A stretch of DNA of 64,000 nucleotides from Zhongshania aquatica (GTDB lineage: Bacteria; Pseudomonadota; Gammaproteobacteria; Pseudomonadales; Spongiibacteraceae): positions 151,423 through 215,422 of the forward strand of contig NZ_JANZNQ010000008.1 of NCBI RefSeq assembly GCF_027257955.1. The letters are read 5' to 3'. Numbering within the stretch: the first letter of the stretch is position 1; each line of letters opens with the position of its first letter. Of the stretch, positions 27,768-37,060 are shown piece by piece. Position numbers and translations under genes: made by a program. The notes below the pieces were generated by a model. That model was not told the origin of the DNA. It saw only the letters and a program-made list of their open reading frames with translations, and ran no database searches.

Positions 27768-28175
27768 GTGAAAAAAAATGCTAGCTGTGTTTGTGGCCAA
27801 TTATCTGTATCGGTTAATCATGATCCTGAACTCGTGATCATGTGCCACTGCGAAATCTGCCAGCGGCGAAGTGGTAGCGCATTCCAGCTGGCCGCTTTCT
27901 ACTATGAAACCAATGTGGCCGGTGTGTTTGGTGAGTCTAAAAACTATACGCGCGAAGCAGACTCCGGGCGGAGCATGTCTCTTTTCTTTTGCCCTATATG
28001 TGGCGTTTCGGTATATTTCCGCTCTGCTGCACGACCTAATTTAGTTGGTGTTCATGTGGGTTGTTTCGCAGATAAGCACTTCCCTGCTCCAAACCGAGCG
28101 GTTTGGCTTAAACAGAAGCATGACTGGGTAGTATTACCTGATGTAGATAGCCAATTTGATGAGAATAGTATTTAG
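27768..28175 (+). CDS. GFA/CENP-V family zinc protein
   Basis: 135 residues with the Gfa-like zinc-binding cysteines: CVCGQLSV at the N-terminus, MCHCEICQRRSG, and FCPICGVSVYF. The family is named after glutathione-dependent formaldehyde-activating enzyme, but most members have unknown substrates, so a specific reaction should not be assumed. It starts with GTG. It is isolated between a spacer and the phenol hydroxylase operon, which runs the other way. Confidence 0.85.
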   Translation: MKKNASCVCGQLSVSVNHDPELVIMCHCEICQRRSGSAFQLAAFYYETNVAGVFGESKNYTREADSGRSMSLFFCPICGVSVYFRSAARPNLVGVHVGCFADKHFPAPNRAVWLKQKHDWVVLPDVDSQFDENSI

Positions 28176-28281
28176 GAATACTGCGACAGCGCATCAGAAA
28201 GTAGCTGCCGCAGACTTCATCTCATAAAAATGGATTTTTTAATCGGTTTTCAATAGTCTCTAGCTTATTCTATGTTATGAG

Positions 28282-29337
28282 CTACAGCTTTTTAAACAAG
28301 GGACTATTAGCTTTTTGAGTATCAGCCGCAGAAATAAATTTTTCTATAAAAATATCTTTCTCAAATAATCTTCCTTGTATTAATGTTGTTATACACGCAT
28401 CGATCATAAGTGGCGGACCACAAAGGTAGGCGTGATGCTCTCTGAAATCACTATTGAAATATGACTTTGCAGCGTCGTGAACAAAACCGCGAAAGCCCGT
28501 CCAATCGTCGTCTTCATGCGGATCAGATAATGCAGGCACGTAAGAGAAGTTTGGATATTTCTCGACCATTTCAAGGAAGAATTCGTGATAATAAAGTTCT
28601 TTTCGATTGCGCTGGCCATATACAAGGGTAATTGGTATATCAGCATGTTGATTTAACAAATCAAGAATCATACTCAAAGGGCTTGATAGACCTGAGCCAC
28701 CAGCCATGAATACTAAGGGCTTGTTTGCAGATTTTCGTACAAAGAAGCGACCATATGGGCCGGAGAAACTTATTGAATCACCTAGCTTAAGGTTTTCATG
28801 GAGATATCTTGTTCCCTCACCACCCGGCACAATCCTTATATTAAGCTCGATTTCATCGCTGCTTGATGGGCTATTTGCGAGTGAAAACGGGCGTGAAATA
28901 TTAAGCTCTGGAATGTTTAAGTTTATGTACTGCCCTGCTTGAAAGTGAATCGCCTCATCAAGCTTAATCCAAAGGCCTTTTATCGTCGGTGTTAAATCCT
29001 CTATTCTCGACACTGTGCCGTAAAAATCTTTAACCGGTATTGATTCTGCGTCAGGTTCTTCGTCGATATCTGCTTCAATGGTGATATCTGATTCAAGTGT
29101 TGCGCAGCATGCAAGCGCTTTTCCTTCGTCTCTTTCGAAATCCATCAACGCGAAGGGAGACGCATCCCCGTGTAGTATATCGCCTTCAACTATATTGACT
29201 TTACACGTAGCGCAAAGCCCATGGCAGCAAGCATGGGGTAGATAAATACCCGCGCGGAGTGTGGCATCGAGTATCGTCTGGTTTTCTTCAACCTCTATGG
29301 TTTCACCTAAAGGCTCTATTGTTAGCTGGAAGCTCAT
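28282..29337 (-). CDS. dmpP: Phenol hydroxylase reductase component (P5)
   Basis: 351 residues. An N-terminal plant-type [2Fe-2S] domain has cysteines in ACCHGLCATC and ALACC. An FAD domain (RPFSLANSPS) and an NAD domain (MAGGSGLSSPLSMI) follow. It transfers electrons from NADH to the di-iron oxygenase of the multicomponent phenol hydroxylase. It is the last gene of the dmpKLMNOP operon, 5 bases after dmpO, and of normal family length. No clear terminator is visible after it. Confidence 0.94.
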   Translation of the reverse strand: MSFQLTIEPLGETIEVEENQTILDATLRAGIYLPHACCHGLCATCKVNIVEGDILHGDASPFALMDFERDEGKALACCATLESDITIEADIDEEPDAESIPVKDFYGTVSRIEDLTPTIKGLWIKLDEAIHFQAGQYINLNIPELNISRPFSLANSPSSSDEIELNIRIVPGGEGTRYLHENLKLGDSISFSGPYGRFFVRKSANKPLVFMAGGSGLSSPLSMILDLLNQHADIPITLVYGQRNRKELYYHEFFLEMVEKYPNFSYVPALSDPHEDDDWTGFRGFVHDAAKSYFNSDFREHHAYLCGPPLMIDACITTLIQGRLFEKDIFIEKFISAADTQKANSPLFKKL

Positions 29338-29342
29338 TAAGC

Positions 29343-29702
29343 TTAACCTCCGTTGTTATGGCCATTAAGTTCTGGGGTGCGGAATCGAATTTGGGCCTTG
29401 TGGCGCAGCTCGTGTTCGCGCAATGACTTGTTCCGATTCGGAATAAGTGGGCCCTTGGATGTCGACCACTGTACCTTGTCCCAATCGATCTTCTCAAAGT
29501 CTGGGTGGATGGCATAAATGCCGGGCAGCACATTATCGATCAATTGGCCAAAGGTGAGTGTTGCAGGGACCGGTACACACATAGGCCAACCGAGCATGGT
29601 GTGCTTTTCCCAGCAGATATTGAGCAACTGCTGTCCATTAAAGTGCTCAATGCCATCCTTATACTCACCGCGATAGTCGGGTCTAATTGATTTTATAGGC
29701 AT
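29343..29702 (-). CDS. dmpO: Phenol hydroxylase subunit P4 (gamma)
   Basis: 119 residues, normal for the small oxygenase subunit of the (NgammaL)2 hydroxylase. Recognisable by position between dmpN and dmpP and by family stretches such as FNGQQLLNICWEKHTMLGWP and YAIHPDFEKIDWD. It is a structural part of the phenol-oxidising complex. AAGGA precedes the ATG. Confidence 0.92.
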   Translation of the reverse strand: MPIKSIRPDYRGEYKDGIEHFNGQQLLNICWEKHTMLGWPMCVPVPATLTFGQLIDNVLPGIYAIHPDFEKIDWDKVQWSTSKGPLIPNRNKSLREHELRHKAQIRFRTPELNGHNNGG

Positions 29703-29713
29703 AGTTATAATCC

Positions 29714-31309
29714 TTATTTGCTATTTTGTGATGACGTTTTTCTTACGAAATCAGTACTAGCACCTTGATGAATATTTGCGGGGCGCTCTGTCCATTTTTC
29801 CCAATTTTTTGCGTCGCTATGATCTTTGAACAATCCACCGTCTACACCCGGCTTTATGCCCATGTAGCGAATTGCTTCCGCCATTGGATTAAAATCAGGG
29901 GAGCTTGGGTCTGCGTCTGGTAGAAGGCAGTTGCCCATGTATATCTGGTGAACTGGCAGCCATGCCTGTATGTACTTTTTAGGTTCGTCTTCAAATATTT
30001 GGTGGCAACCATCTGAACAGAAATGGAATATCTCACCATCAAACTCGGTTTCTCTGTGAACAAATTCCGTAGGATCATCTGCCTCGGTAAACAGGCATGG
30101 CCATTGACATACCTGGCACAGTTGCGGCAGCGTTGAATTTGTATATGGCGTACCTAGATCCTCAAGTTCTTGCCAGTATTCAAATCGTGGGCGGTAATAT
30201 TTATCAAATGTGTCTGGGTATTTTTCAGAGAACCACGCCATTTCTTCTTGAGATGGGAGCCATAGCGGAAAGCCAACAACATCGCGATTCGCGTAAAAAA
30301 TGCTCCACATTTCGTGTGATAAGCGACCTTTTTCTTTGATAGTGACTTCTGCATTTCGAGGAGGTTTAATGCCGTAGCGCGCTAAATCTGCGAACAGTGC
30401 GCCGCCGTTTTCTTCATAATAAATCGTCCACGCTTCGTCCCACGACATCACCCGCTTCGGGAGCATGTAATCCATCATGGTTGCCACCAGAGATAGCACG
30501 CGGTACGCACGCCAGAACCACTTATCTATCCATTTCTGCACTATCGCTACGTTGTCTGGATCTTGCTCAAGTAAAAATTTGATAACCTCGAGACCTAACG
30601 TCATGTGGCGCGCTTCATCTGACTGAGCCGAGAAACCAAAGGACACCGTAGACATATCGCCGTTGTAGGCAGCACCGGACATCCAAGGCATAAATACCAA
30701 ATTGGTTAGCACGTACTCGAAGGCAAACGAGATGGCGACGATGAATTCAAAGGGACCCGCGGAGCAAGCGTCGTCAAAAAAGGATTTTGGTATCGACAAA
30801 TACCACGCGTGATCATACTGATACGGGGCATTACCCATACCTTCAAAAAAGCGATTGTAGTGACTAATGGCATGGGTTTGGGTGGTCGCGTGACGCATTT
30901 CGTCAATTGCTTGCATCTGCGTTGCGATCCGCGGACTTGCGTCGCCAAGCTCGCGACCAAGCCGGGTGAAACCTCTCCACGCGCTATACTCTAATCCAAC
31001 AACAGCATTAATGAATATCTTTAAAGCTTGAATATAGCGCGCATCGGTAACATTAAACTGGCCATTGTTCTGCTGAAATGCGTCGATAATGGCGTAGAGC
31101 TTTTTCTCCTTCTCGCCTTGGTATTTCCAATATGCATCAATGGTCAGACGAAATGGATCTTCCCAATTGTCCCAGTTATGAATCTTTATACCCTCGAAGC
31201 TAAGCTGGGGAAATATGTCCTCTTTCTTCTGATAGGAAGGCTCCCAGTCTAGGCCTTTGGTGAGCATGGTGTAATTTTGTTTTAGGCTAAGTTTTTTTGC
31301 TTTAGTCAT
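29714..31309 (-). CDS. dmpN: Phenol hydroxylase large (alpha) oxygenase subunit P3, di-iron catalytic
   Basis: 531 residues, bacterial multicomponent monooxygenase alpha subunit. All six di-iron ligands can be placed: Glu107 (GLEYSA), Glu137 and His140 (DEMRH), Glu197 (FAFEYVL), Glu231 and His234 (DEARH). A C-terminal Cys-containing segment (QVCQWPCLF, FCSDGCHQIF) is typical of phenol hydroxylases. It hydroxylates phenol, and probably methylphenols, to catechols. Fourth gene of the operon. Confidence 0.96.
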   Translation of the reverse strand: MTKAKKLSLKQNYTMLTKGLDWEPSYQKKEDIFPQLSFEGIKIHNWDNWEDPFRLTIDAYWKYQGEKEKKLYAIIDAFQQNNGQFNVTDARYIQALKIFINAVVGLEYSAWRGFTRLGRELGDASPRIATQMQAIDEMRHATTQTHAISHYNRFFEGMGNAPYQYDHAWYLSIPKSFFDDACSAGPFEFIVAISFAFEYVLTNLVFMPWMSGAAYNGDMSTVSFGFSAQSDEARHMTLGLEVIKFLLEQDPDNVAIVQKWIDKWFWRAYRVLSLVATMMDYMLPKRVMSWDEAWTIYYEENGGALFADLARYGIKPPRNAEVTIKEKGRLSHEMWSIFYANRDVVGFPLWLPSQEEMAWFSEKYPDTFDKYYRPRFEYWQELEDLGTPYTNSTLPQLCQVCQWPCLFTEADDPTEFVHRETEFDGEIFHFCSDGCHQIFEDEPKKYIQAWLPVHQIYMGNCLLPDADPSSPDFNPMAEAIRYMGIKPGVDGGLFKDHSDAKNWEKWTERPANIHQGASTDFVRKTSSQNSK

Positions 31310-31354
31310 GATGCATAACTCTTTTATTAATTTATGATGTCTATTCTTTGTCGC

Positions 31355-31636
31355 TTATTCATTCCAGAATAAGGTGAACTCGTCGTCGTCTTCGTCTATC
31401 TCTCCTGATAGCGAAATCAAGTTAATTTGCAATTCCTGCAAATTAAACTCACGCCCCATTTTCTCTTCGATAGACTCACGCTTTATTACTAGCCGTCCTG
31501 GGCAGTCGATTTTGACCATTGCGGGCATTTCAGTGACAACCGCATTGGGGTTGTCTTCAGAAATGGCGTCAATAATAGGCAGCGTGTCGTTATTGGCTTG
31601 AAATGCGATAAATACAGGCTGTTTTGAGTTCGCCAT
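31355..31636 (-). CDS. dmpM: Phenol hydroxylase activator/effector subunit P2
   Basis: 93 residues, the MmoB/DmpM type of small cofactor-less regulatory protein that binds the hydroxylase and is needed for turnover. Family-like core: VFIAFQANNDTLPIIDAI, MVKIDCPGRLVIKRESIEEKMG. Normal length (about 90). AAGGATAT precedes the ATG. Confidence 0.93.
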   Translation of the reverse strand: MANSKQPVFIAFQANNDTLPIIDAISEDNPNAVVTEMPAMVKIDCPGRLVIKRESIEEKMGREFNLQELQINLISLSGEIDEDDDEFTLFWNE

Positions 31637-31675
31637 TGAAAATATCCTTGTTGTTATTTGTGTGAAAGGTGATTT

Positions 31676-32674
31676 CTAGATGGCGCTTAGTCCTAGCTTG
31701 CTCAGACGCACATTGAATTCATTGTTAATGGTAGTGAGGCTTGCGGTTGCCTCGTCACCTAGCAATTCGCTAGCAAGTCCATCAATCGCTGAGTTGATGT
31801 GCAGGTGCCAATTCTTTACCCACGTATCGATCAACTCTCTATTCTCAGCACTTTCTGCAGCGGCTGTTTTAATTACGGCATCGACCCATCGGGTGAAGTC
31901 CTTTTGCCATCTCACTGAGTAATTAGTAAGTGAAGAAAGATCGTTGCCGTGTTTACTTCTAAAGTGACGATCGAATTCCTGAAAAATGAGTGGGCACACA
32001 ATGCCATCAGCGACGAGGTTTTGTGCGACCATAAGTTCAAACCAGTCACTGACAACAAACATATTTTCAACTTGTCGGCGCAATCCCTGCCATGCGCTGT
32101 GACTCATCCAAAATTCTTTGGCTTCGTCGAGGGACACTCCGGTTTTGTCGTCAAGGAAAAGACCTATACGGGATAAGTGCTGTGCCATTGCAAGACGGTC
32201 GCACATTGCCATTGTCGCGGCTTGAGTAATTGTTGTTCCGTAGCCGTAGGCGGCAATAAAATTATTATTGGTATTACTGCCCCACTCGTAATGCCGCAGG
32301 GCGACTAATGAAAAAGTAATCAGGCGTTTGGCTTGATCTGGCAGTTCAGACAAAGCGCCGCGTTCATCTAAGAAAGCCATTTGTTGGTCGATTGCGTCCT
32401 GCTGCTTTGCCCGAGCGATAGTGTAGCTACCGTAGTAAAATTGGCGGGGATCTTTCAAAGCGTACCAGTCCGCCATAACAATGGCAGTTTTGGATTTATC
32501 ATAAATTTCATGATCTGGATCCCACAATGGCCTGTAATGGAAATTGGTTTTCGGCTGGGTGTCGAACGCAAATTCTTGATAGCGTGTCGCGGGTTTGTCG
32601 CCAAAACGCGCTATTAAATGCTCAAAGGCGGTTCGTACTGGTTTTACACCTGCTGTTTTTATTTCAACGGCCAT
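31676..32674 (-). CDS. dmpL: Phenol hydroxylase beta oxygenase subunit P1
   Basis: 332 residues, the non-catalytic, ferritin-like beta subunit of the hydroxylase that pairs with DmpN. Stretches such as RPLWDPDHEIYDKSKT and ADWYALKDPRQFYYGSY are typical. It lacks a full di-iron ligand set, as expected for this subunit. AGGGAGTG lies before the ATG. Second gene of the operon. Confidence 0.94.
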   Translation of the reverse strand: MAVEIKTAGVKPVRTAFEHLIARFGDKPATRYQEFAFDTQPKTNFHYRPLWDPDHEIYDKSKTAIVMADWYALKDPRQFYYGSYTIARAKQQDAIDQQMAFLDERGALSELPDQAKRLITFSLVALRHYEWGSNTNNNFIAAYGYGTTITQAATMAMCDRLAMAQHLSRIGLFLDDKTGVSLDEAKEFWMSHSAWQGLRRQVENMFVVSDWFELMVAQNLVADGIVCPLIFQEFDRHFRSKHGNDLSSLTNYSVRWQKDFTRWVDAVIKTAAAESAENRELIDTWVKNWHLHINSAIDGLASELLGDEATASLTTINNEFNVRLSKLGLSAI

Positions 32675-32721
32675 ATATCACTCCCTAAAAAGATTTATAT
32701 TTTTATATAAAAGTTATTTAA

Positions 32722-33003
32722 TTATTCTTGAACACCCGCTTCACCAAATTGCCATTTCAAGATATCGGCATCTTGCTTTATGCTTTCTTCGCTGGTGAGC
32801 TGTGTAGGTGAATTACTTTCACAAAATTCCATAAACGCTGCTTCAGGCAAAATTAGCTCTACCATTAAGTCGCTTGAATTTATGCCAAATAAAAACTCAA
32901 CGAAGCCTGTATCAGTTCTTCGTAGAATTCGTACATAGGTACTTTGATCGGGATTAATCTTCAATGAGCTTGTATTTGTGTGTTTCATCGTTTGGCTTTG
33001 CAT
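32722..33003 (-). CDS. dmpK: Phenol hydroxylase assembly subunit P0
   Basis: About 93 residues. DmpK-type proteins help build the active hydroxylase; recognised by YVRILRRTDTGFVEFLFG and position as first gene of the operon. The start is uncertain: ATG at 33003 is taken, GTG at 33012 or ATG at 32988 are alternatives, and none has a strong ribosome site. The sigma-54 promoter lies about 90 bases upstream. Confidence 0.88.
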   Translation of the reverse strand: MQSQTMKHTNTSSLKINPDQSTYVRILRRTDTGFVEFLFGINSSDLMVELILPEAAFMEFCESNSPTQLTSEESIKQDADILKWQFGEAGVQE

Positions 33004-33089
33004 AAAAATCACTTACGTTATTTGTTATTGTGATCATTCTCATTTGAGCTGCTGCCGAACTTGCTCGGCATACTACTTCCGTTTAAGAG

Positions 33090-33105
33090 AGCAAGCGGTA
33101 TGCCA
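33090..33105 (-). promoter_or_regulatory. Sigma-54 (-24/-12) promoter of the phenol hydroxylase operon
   Basis: Minus-strand sequence TGGCATACCGCTTGCT fits the consensus TGGCAC-N5-TTGCA/T, with GG and GC exactly in place. Transcription should start about 12 bases further (near 33078), leaving an mRNA leader of about 75 bases before dmpK. DmpR-type activators drive this class of promoter. Confidence 0.85.
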
Positions 33106-33225
33106 GACTGTTTATTACTGAACTCGCAAGACCTTAATACATTTTAACTAACTGATTTTAAAGAACTAAACTTCTGCACTGCGTCGCCCCTGGCTTGCTA
33201 TATTCAGTTTCAGCACCTAACAACA

Positions 33226-33243
33226 GTGTTTGATTACAAACAC
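33226..33243. promoter_or_regulatory. Palindrome upstream of the sigma-54 promoter, candidate activator site
   Basis: GTGTTTGATTACAAACAC is a perfect 7-base inverted repeat with 4-base centre. It lies about 120-150 bases upstream of the -24 element, the usual distance for an NtrC-class enhancer, and also just ahead of the regulator gene. A further half-site CAAACAC is at 33287-33293. It differs from the TTGATCAA-type site described for XylR/DmpR. Confidence 0.5.
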
Positions 33244-33315
33244 ATATATAGGCGCGCCATTTATTTAGTGCATAATAATAAACACCCAAACACGACAGAT
33301 TAAGAAAGGTTATTC

Positions 33316-35058
33316 ATGGCGCAACGCGGTCGTACTATTAATTCAAACCCTCTAGGAGATGATGAGTCCTTAATGACGCATATCCGTTTTTTGCCCAAAG
33401 ACGGCCGCATTCTCCTAGGAGAGAATCGCATGCTCCTGATACACGCTTCGGGGTTTGGTGTACTTCGTAGGGAGTTAATAGAGACCATTGGCTCGGCAAA
33501 TGCGCGGGGCTTGTTAACCCGTATGGGTTATCACAATGGCGCCAATGATGGTCAGTTAGTGCATAAGCTTCAGATTGCCGGCCATGACGATGTCGACTTT
33601 GTACGAATGGGACCTCAACTACATATGCTTGAAGGCACAGGGGTGGTAAAAGAAGTGCACACTGATATGGATGTTGAGTCCGGGCATTTTCGAGGGGAAT
33701 ATTTGTGGGAGGGCTCCTCAGAAGCAGAATCGCATATCAAGACCTACGGAATCGGAAGTGATCCCGTGTGCTGGATGCAGATAGGCTACGCCTCAGGATT
33801 TGTAAGTAGCTATATGGGGCGACCAATATTGTTTCGCGAAGTTGAGTGCATTGGTCAAGGTGCGGACTGCTGCCGAATTATAGGTAAGCCAGCCGAGGAA
33901 TGGGGTGAAGACGAACCGGATTTACAATATTTCCACGCGCGGCAAGTGGAAGATGGCCTATCATTTGAGGTAAGCAAAACTAAACGTCAAAGCCTACCGC
34001 ATACTAGTGATGTGCACTCTCCTTTGGGTATTGAGGGTGTGGTAGGTGCATCGGCGGGTTTTAATGCCGCCTGTCACAAACTGCGGCAAGTTGCGAAAAC
34101 ACAGGCCACTGTTCTTTTTTTAGGAGAAAGTGGTGCGGGTAAAGAAGTCTTTGCGCGAAGCTTGCACTCCATCAGCCAGCGGACTAGCAAGCCGTTTGTC
34201 GCTGTAAACTGCGCTGCGATTCCTGATAATTTAGTTGAGGCCGAATTGTTTGGCGTTGAGAGGGGCGCGTTTACGGGCGCTAACAGCACTCGCCCCGGGC
34301 GGTTTGAGCGCGCAGAAGGTGGGACGCTGTTTCTCGATGAAATTGGCATCCTCAATATGACAGCACAGGGGAAATTATTGCGCGCCCTGCAGGAACGGGA
34401 AATAGAACGGGTAGGCGGCGGGAAGGTTATAAAAACGGACGTACGTGTTGCTGCGGCGACAAATCTCGACCTGCGTGAAGAGGTGCGCCAAGGGCGGTTT
34501 CGTGAAGACTTGTTCTATCGCCTAAATGTTTTTCCTATTACGGTGCCTGCACTGCGAGACCGATTGGAAGATATACCAGTTTTTATGCGCTATTTTTTAC
34601 GAAAATACTGTGAGATGCACGGCTGCTTTGTCGAGGGTTTTACGAGTAGAGCGGTCACGGCGATGCTGAGTTATAAATGGCCTGGCAATATTCGTGAGCT
34701 AGAAAATCTTATTGAAAGAGGCGTGATTATGGCATCAAAGGACCGCGTTATTGATGTGCATCATATGTTTACCGGCGGGGAGTTCCTTGAATTGGAAGAG
34801 CTTACCGTTTCACCGGACGGCGCGCTTATTCCCGCTCAAAAGAATTTGTCTAGTAGCTTAGAGGGCCTTGGCTTGGCCTGCCAGCAACTCGCCGGCGGTG
34901 AGGCACCTAGCGGCGCAGGCTTTTCATTAGAATCGCTGGAGCGGCAATTGATTGATGGTGCGCTTAAAGCAACGGATGGAAATAAGTCGGCGGCAGCACG
35001 CATGCTAGGACTCAGCCGCTCACAGCTCTATTATCGCCTAGGACAAGGGGAACGCTAA
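33316..35058 (+). CDS. dmpR: Phenol-responsive sigma-54 activator, DmpR/MopR type
   Basis: 580 residues: XylR_N sensor domain and V4R (about 20-200), AAA+ sigma-54 domain with Walker A GESGAGKE and the GAFTGAN loop, and a C-terminal Fis-type HTH ([18 protein letters not shown]). Aligning by eye with MopR, the phenol-contacting His106 and Trp134 correspond to His103 and Trp131 here. The zinc ligands C155, E178, C181 and C189 correspond to C152, E175, C178 and C186. All are conserved, so phenol sensing is well supported. It is divergent from the phenol hydroxylase operon that it probably controls. Confidence 0.93.
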   Translation: MAQRGRTINSNPLGDDESLMTHIRFLPKDGRILLGENRMLLIHASGFGVLRRELIETIGSANARGLLTRMGYHNGANDGQLVHKLQIAGHDDVDFVRMGPQLHMLEGTGVVKEVHTDMDVESGHFRGEYLWEGSSEAESHIKTYGIGSDPVCWMQIGYASGFVSSYMGRPILFREVECIGQGADCCRIIGKPAEEWGEDEPDLQYFHARQVEDGLSFEVSKTKRQSLPHTSDVHSPLGIEGVVGASAGFNAACHKLRQVAKTQATVLFLGESGAGKEVFARSLHSISQRTSKPFVAVNCAAIPDNLVEAELFGVERGAFTGANSTRPGRFERAEGGTLFLDEIGILNMTAQGKLLRALQEREIERVGGGKVIKTDVRVAAATNLDLREEVRQGRFREDLFYRLNVFPITVPALRDRLEDIPVFMRYFLRKYCEMHGCFVEGFTSRAVTAMLSYKWPGNIRELENLIERGVIMASKDRVIDVHHMFTGGEFLELEELTVSPDGALIPAQKNLSSSLEGLGLACQQLAGGEAPSGAGFSLESLERQLIDGALKATDGNKSAAARMLGLSRSQLYYRLGQGER

Positions 35059-35078
35059 GCGTTCCACCCCACAGAATA

Positions 35079-36779
35079 CTATCGGTCGAGCTTGGTATGC
35101 TGAGACAATTTGTATTGCAATTGACCGCGCCCCATCTTTAAAAATTTTGCGGTCGCCGATACATTTCCATCGTGGGATTCAAGTGCCTGCTCTATGATAT
35201 TGTGTTCAATTTGCGCAAGAGAAATGTCGTCCTGTTTTAGCAATTCCCTAATAATCTTCATGTTGGCGGGATTTCCAGCTCTATCCTTTGGGGGTGTAAA
35301 CGGCGCTAACTTCCCGGTATGAGAAATCCCCATACCTTGAAAGCTTATTTTTTCTCCCCCGGAGAATAGGTGATGAAGATCGATAGCCTCATCTGGATCA
35401 ACTAAGATACTCGCCCGCTCTACGAGATTTTCTAGCTCCCTAACATTACCAGGCCATTCGTAGTGCCAAAGCGCGTCCAGCGCTCGTCTTGTTACCCCCG
35501 GAATAGCTTTCTTTGCCTTTTTGGCATAACGCTCTACAAAGACGCTAAATAGCAACGGAATATCGTCACGGCGCTCCCGTAACGAGGGAATCTCAATCGG
35601 ATACACATTTAATCGGTAAAATAAGTCGGCTCTAAAGTGACCATCCTCCACCGCTTTTCTAAGGTCATTGTTGGCCGCGGCGATAATGCGAACGTCAATC
35701 TGCCTAACTTGAGTATCACCGACTCGCTCTACTTCGTTCTCCTGCAGTACGCGAAGTAACTTGCCCTGGGCGGAAAGTGGCAGACTTCCTATTTCATCTA
35801 AAAACAGCGTGCCACCGTTTGCTCTCTCGAAGCGGCCGGGTCGCGAAGTAGTTGCGCCAGTGAATGCTCCCCTTTCAACACCAAACAGCTCTGCTTCTAC
35901 GAGGTCGTTAGGAATCGCCGCACAGTTAACCGAAATCCACGGCTTATCTGCGCGCTCACTTATGGCGTGAAGCGTCCGAGCGAAACGCTCCTTACCTACA
36001 CCGCTCTCCCCAAGCAGAATGACACTAGTGGTAGTTGGTGCGACGCGTTTTAATAAATAAATAGCGGTATTAAAGCCAGCTGATGCGCCTACAAGCTCTG
36101 CCAACGCTGAGTCATTGCCGGATAATGCATTGCTACTAGGAAGCTGGAATCGGTGCTTGGGTAAATCAACAAAATCTTCAATTTTTAAAAATCCACCTAT
36201 ATTTTCAGCCTCCTCCCAGTCTTTCAGTGGTTTACCGATGACACGGCAAGCAGCGTGACCCATTGCGGTACATTCAACTTCCTGCCAGAGCACCGGCCTC
36301 CCAAACATGGCGGTTGAGTAACCGCTGGCAAAACCTTCCATCATCCAGCATGTAGGCGAGCGGCTTATGCCAAACTGATTTATATGTGCTTCAGCCTCCC
36401 ACGAGTTGTTCCAATAGTAGTCACCATTGAATATGCCTTTTTCAACATCAATCTGCATTTTTTCAATAGGTTTATTTAATACAAAGCCCTCTAGCTCGGC
36501 CAAATGCATCCCTAGCGCAGCGGCTAGGTCTAAGTCATTTCCGGCAATTTCTCGAACTTTCTCAAAATAATGTAAGCCGCGCTTATAGCCGAGTCGGGTC
36601 AGCATAGCCTTGGCCTGCGCCTGACCGAGGCGCTCGAGCAATTCACTTCTTAACTCGCTTAATGCTAAGCCTTGCATCAATAGCATTCTTTGATCGAAAA
36701 GCCGGATTTGCCCGGTATTCGGCGAGAATAAAATGTGCTGATTAATTAGCGTTTCAAGCCGCTGCTGGAGGTTTGCCAT
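35079..36779 (-). CDS. Second XylR/DmpR-family sigma-54 activator, altered effector pocket
   Basis: 566 residues with the same architecture as its neighbour: XylR_N/V4R, AAA+ domain (Walker A GESGVGKE, GAFTGAT loop) and Fis-type HTH (NVSATAKFLKMGRGQLQYKL). The zinc site is intact (C144, E167, C170, C178) and Trp123 is kept. The His that contacts phenol in MopR is replaced: L-H-x-L-E-G becomes L-A-E-L-E-G with Ala94. The effector is therefore probably not simple phenol. It is convergent with dmpR and divergent from the Rieske genes, next to a second sigma-54 promoter. Confidence 0.9.
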   Translation of the reverse strand: MANLQQRLETLINQHILFSPNTGQIRLFDQRMLLMQGLALSELRSELLERLGQAQAKAMLTRLGYKRGLHYFEKVREIAGNDLDLAAALGMHLAELEGFVLNKPIEKMQIDVEKGIFNGDYYWNNSWEAEAHINQFGISRSPTCWMMEGFASGYSTAMFGRPVLWQEVECTAMGHAACRVIGKPLKDWEEAENIGGFLKIEDFVDLPKHRFQLPSSNALSGNDSALAELVGASAGFNTAIYLLKRVAPTTTSVILLGESGVGKERFARTLHAISERADKPWISVNCAAIPNDLVEAELFGVERGAFTGATTSRPGRFERANGGTLFLDEIGSLPLSAQGKLLRVLQENEVERVGDTQVRQIDVRIIAAANNDLRKAVEDGHFRADLFYRLNVYPIEIPSLRERRDDIPLLFSVFVERYAKKAKKAIPGVTRRALDALWHYEWPGNVRELENLVERASILVDPDEAIDLHHLFSGGEKISFQGMGISHTGKLAPFTPPKDRAGNPANMKIIRELLKQDDISLAQIEHNIIEQALESHDGNVSATAKFLKMGRGQLQYKLSQHTKLDR

Positions 36780-36922
36780 TTGTTCTCATTATGTATTTTG
36801 TGACTGGTTTCAGGAAATACAATACCCTCTCTCTGCATGAAATCAATCAATAAATTATCTATAGAAAATTTAGCACCAAAACAATCTTATTAAAAACAAT
36901 GAGTTAACCGCACTTTCAAGTA

Positions 36923-36938
36923 TGGCCTACCGCTTGCT
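36923..36938 (+). promoter_or_regulatory. Sigma-54 (-24/-12) promoter of the Rieske oxygenase operon
   Basis: TGGCCTACCGCTTGCT, one base different from the promoter of the phenol hydroxylase operon (TGGCATACCGCTTGCT), with correct GG-N10-GC spacing. Transcription should start near 36950, about 110 bases before the first Rieske gene. Confidence 0.8.
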
Positions 36939-37060
36939 ATAGAAGGCCTATATGTACCGGAAGCTCAATACCATCAGGTACATCTAAAATAATTAACATG
37001 CTAGCTCGCTAAATTTGAGTCTAGCGTCGTAAAAATAATAATCTCAAGTTGGAGAGACGA

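Noticed and set aside
33191..33204. TGGCTTGCTATATT as another sigma-54 promoter
   Set aside because: GG and GC are too close for a -24/-12 element.
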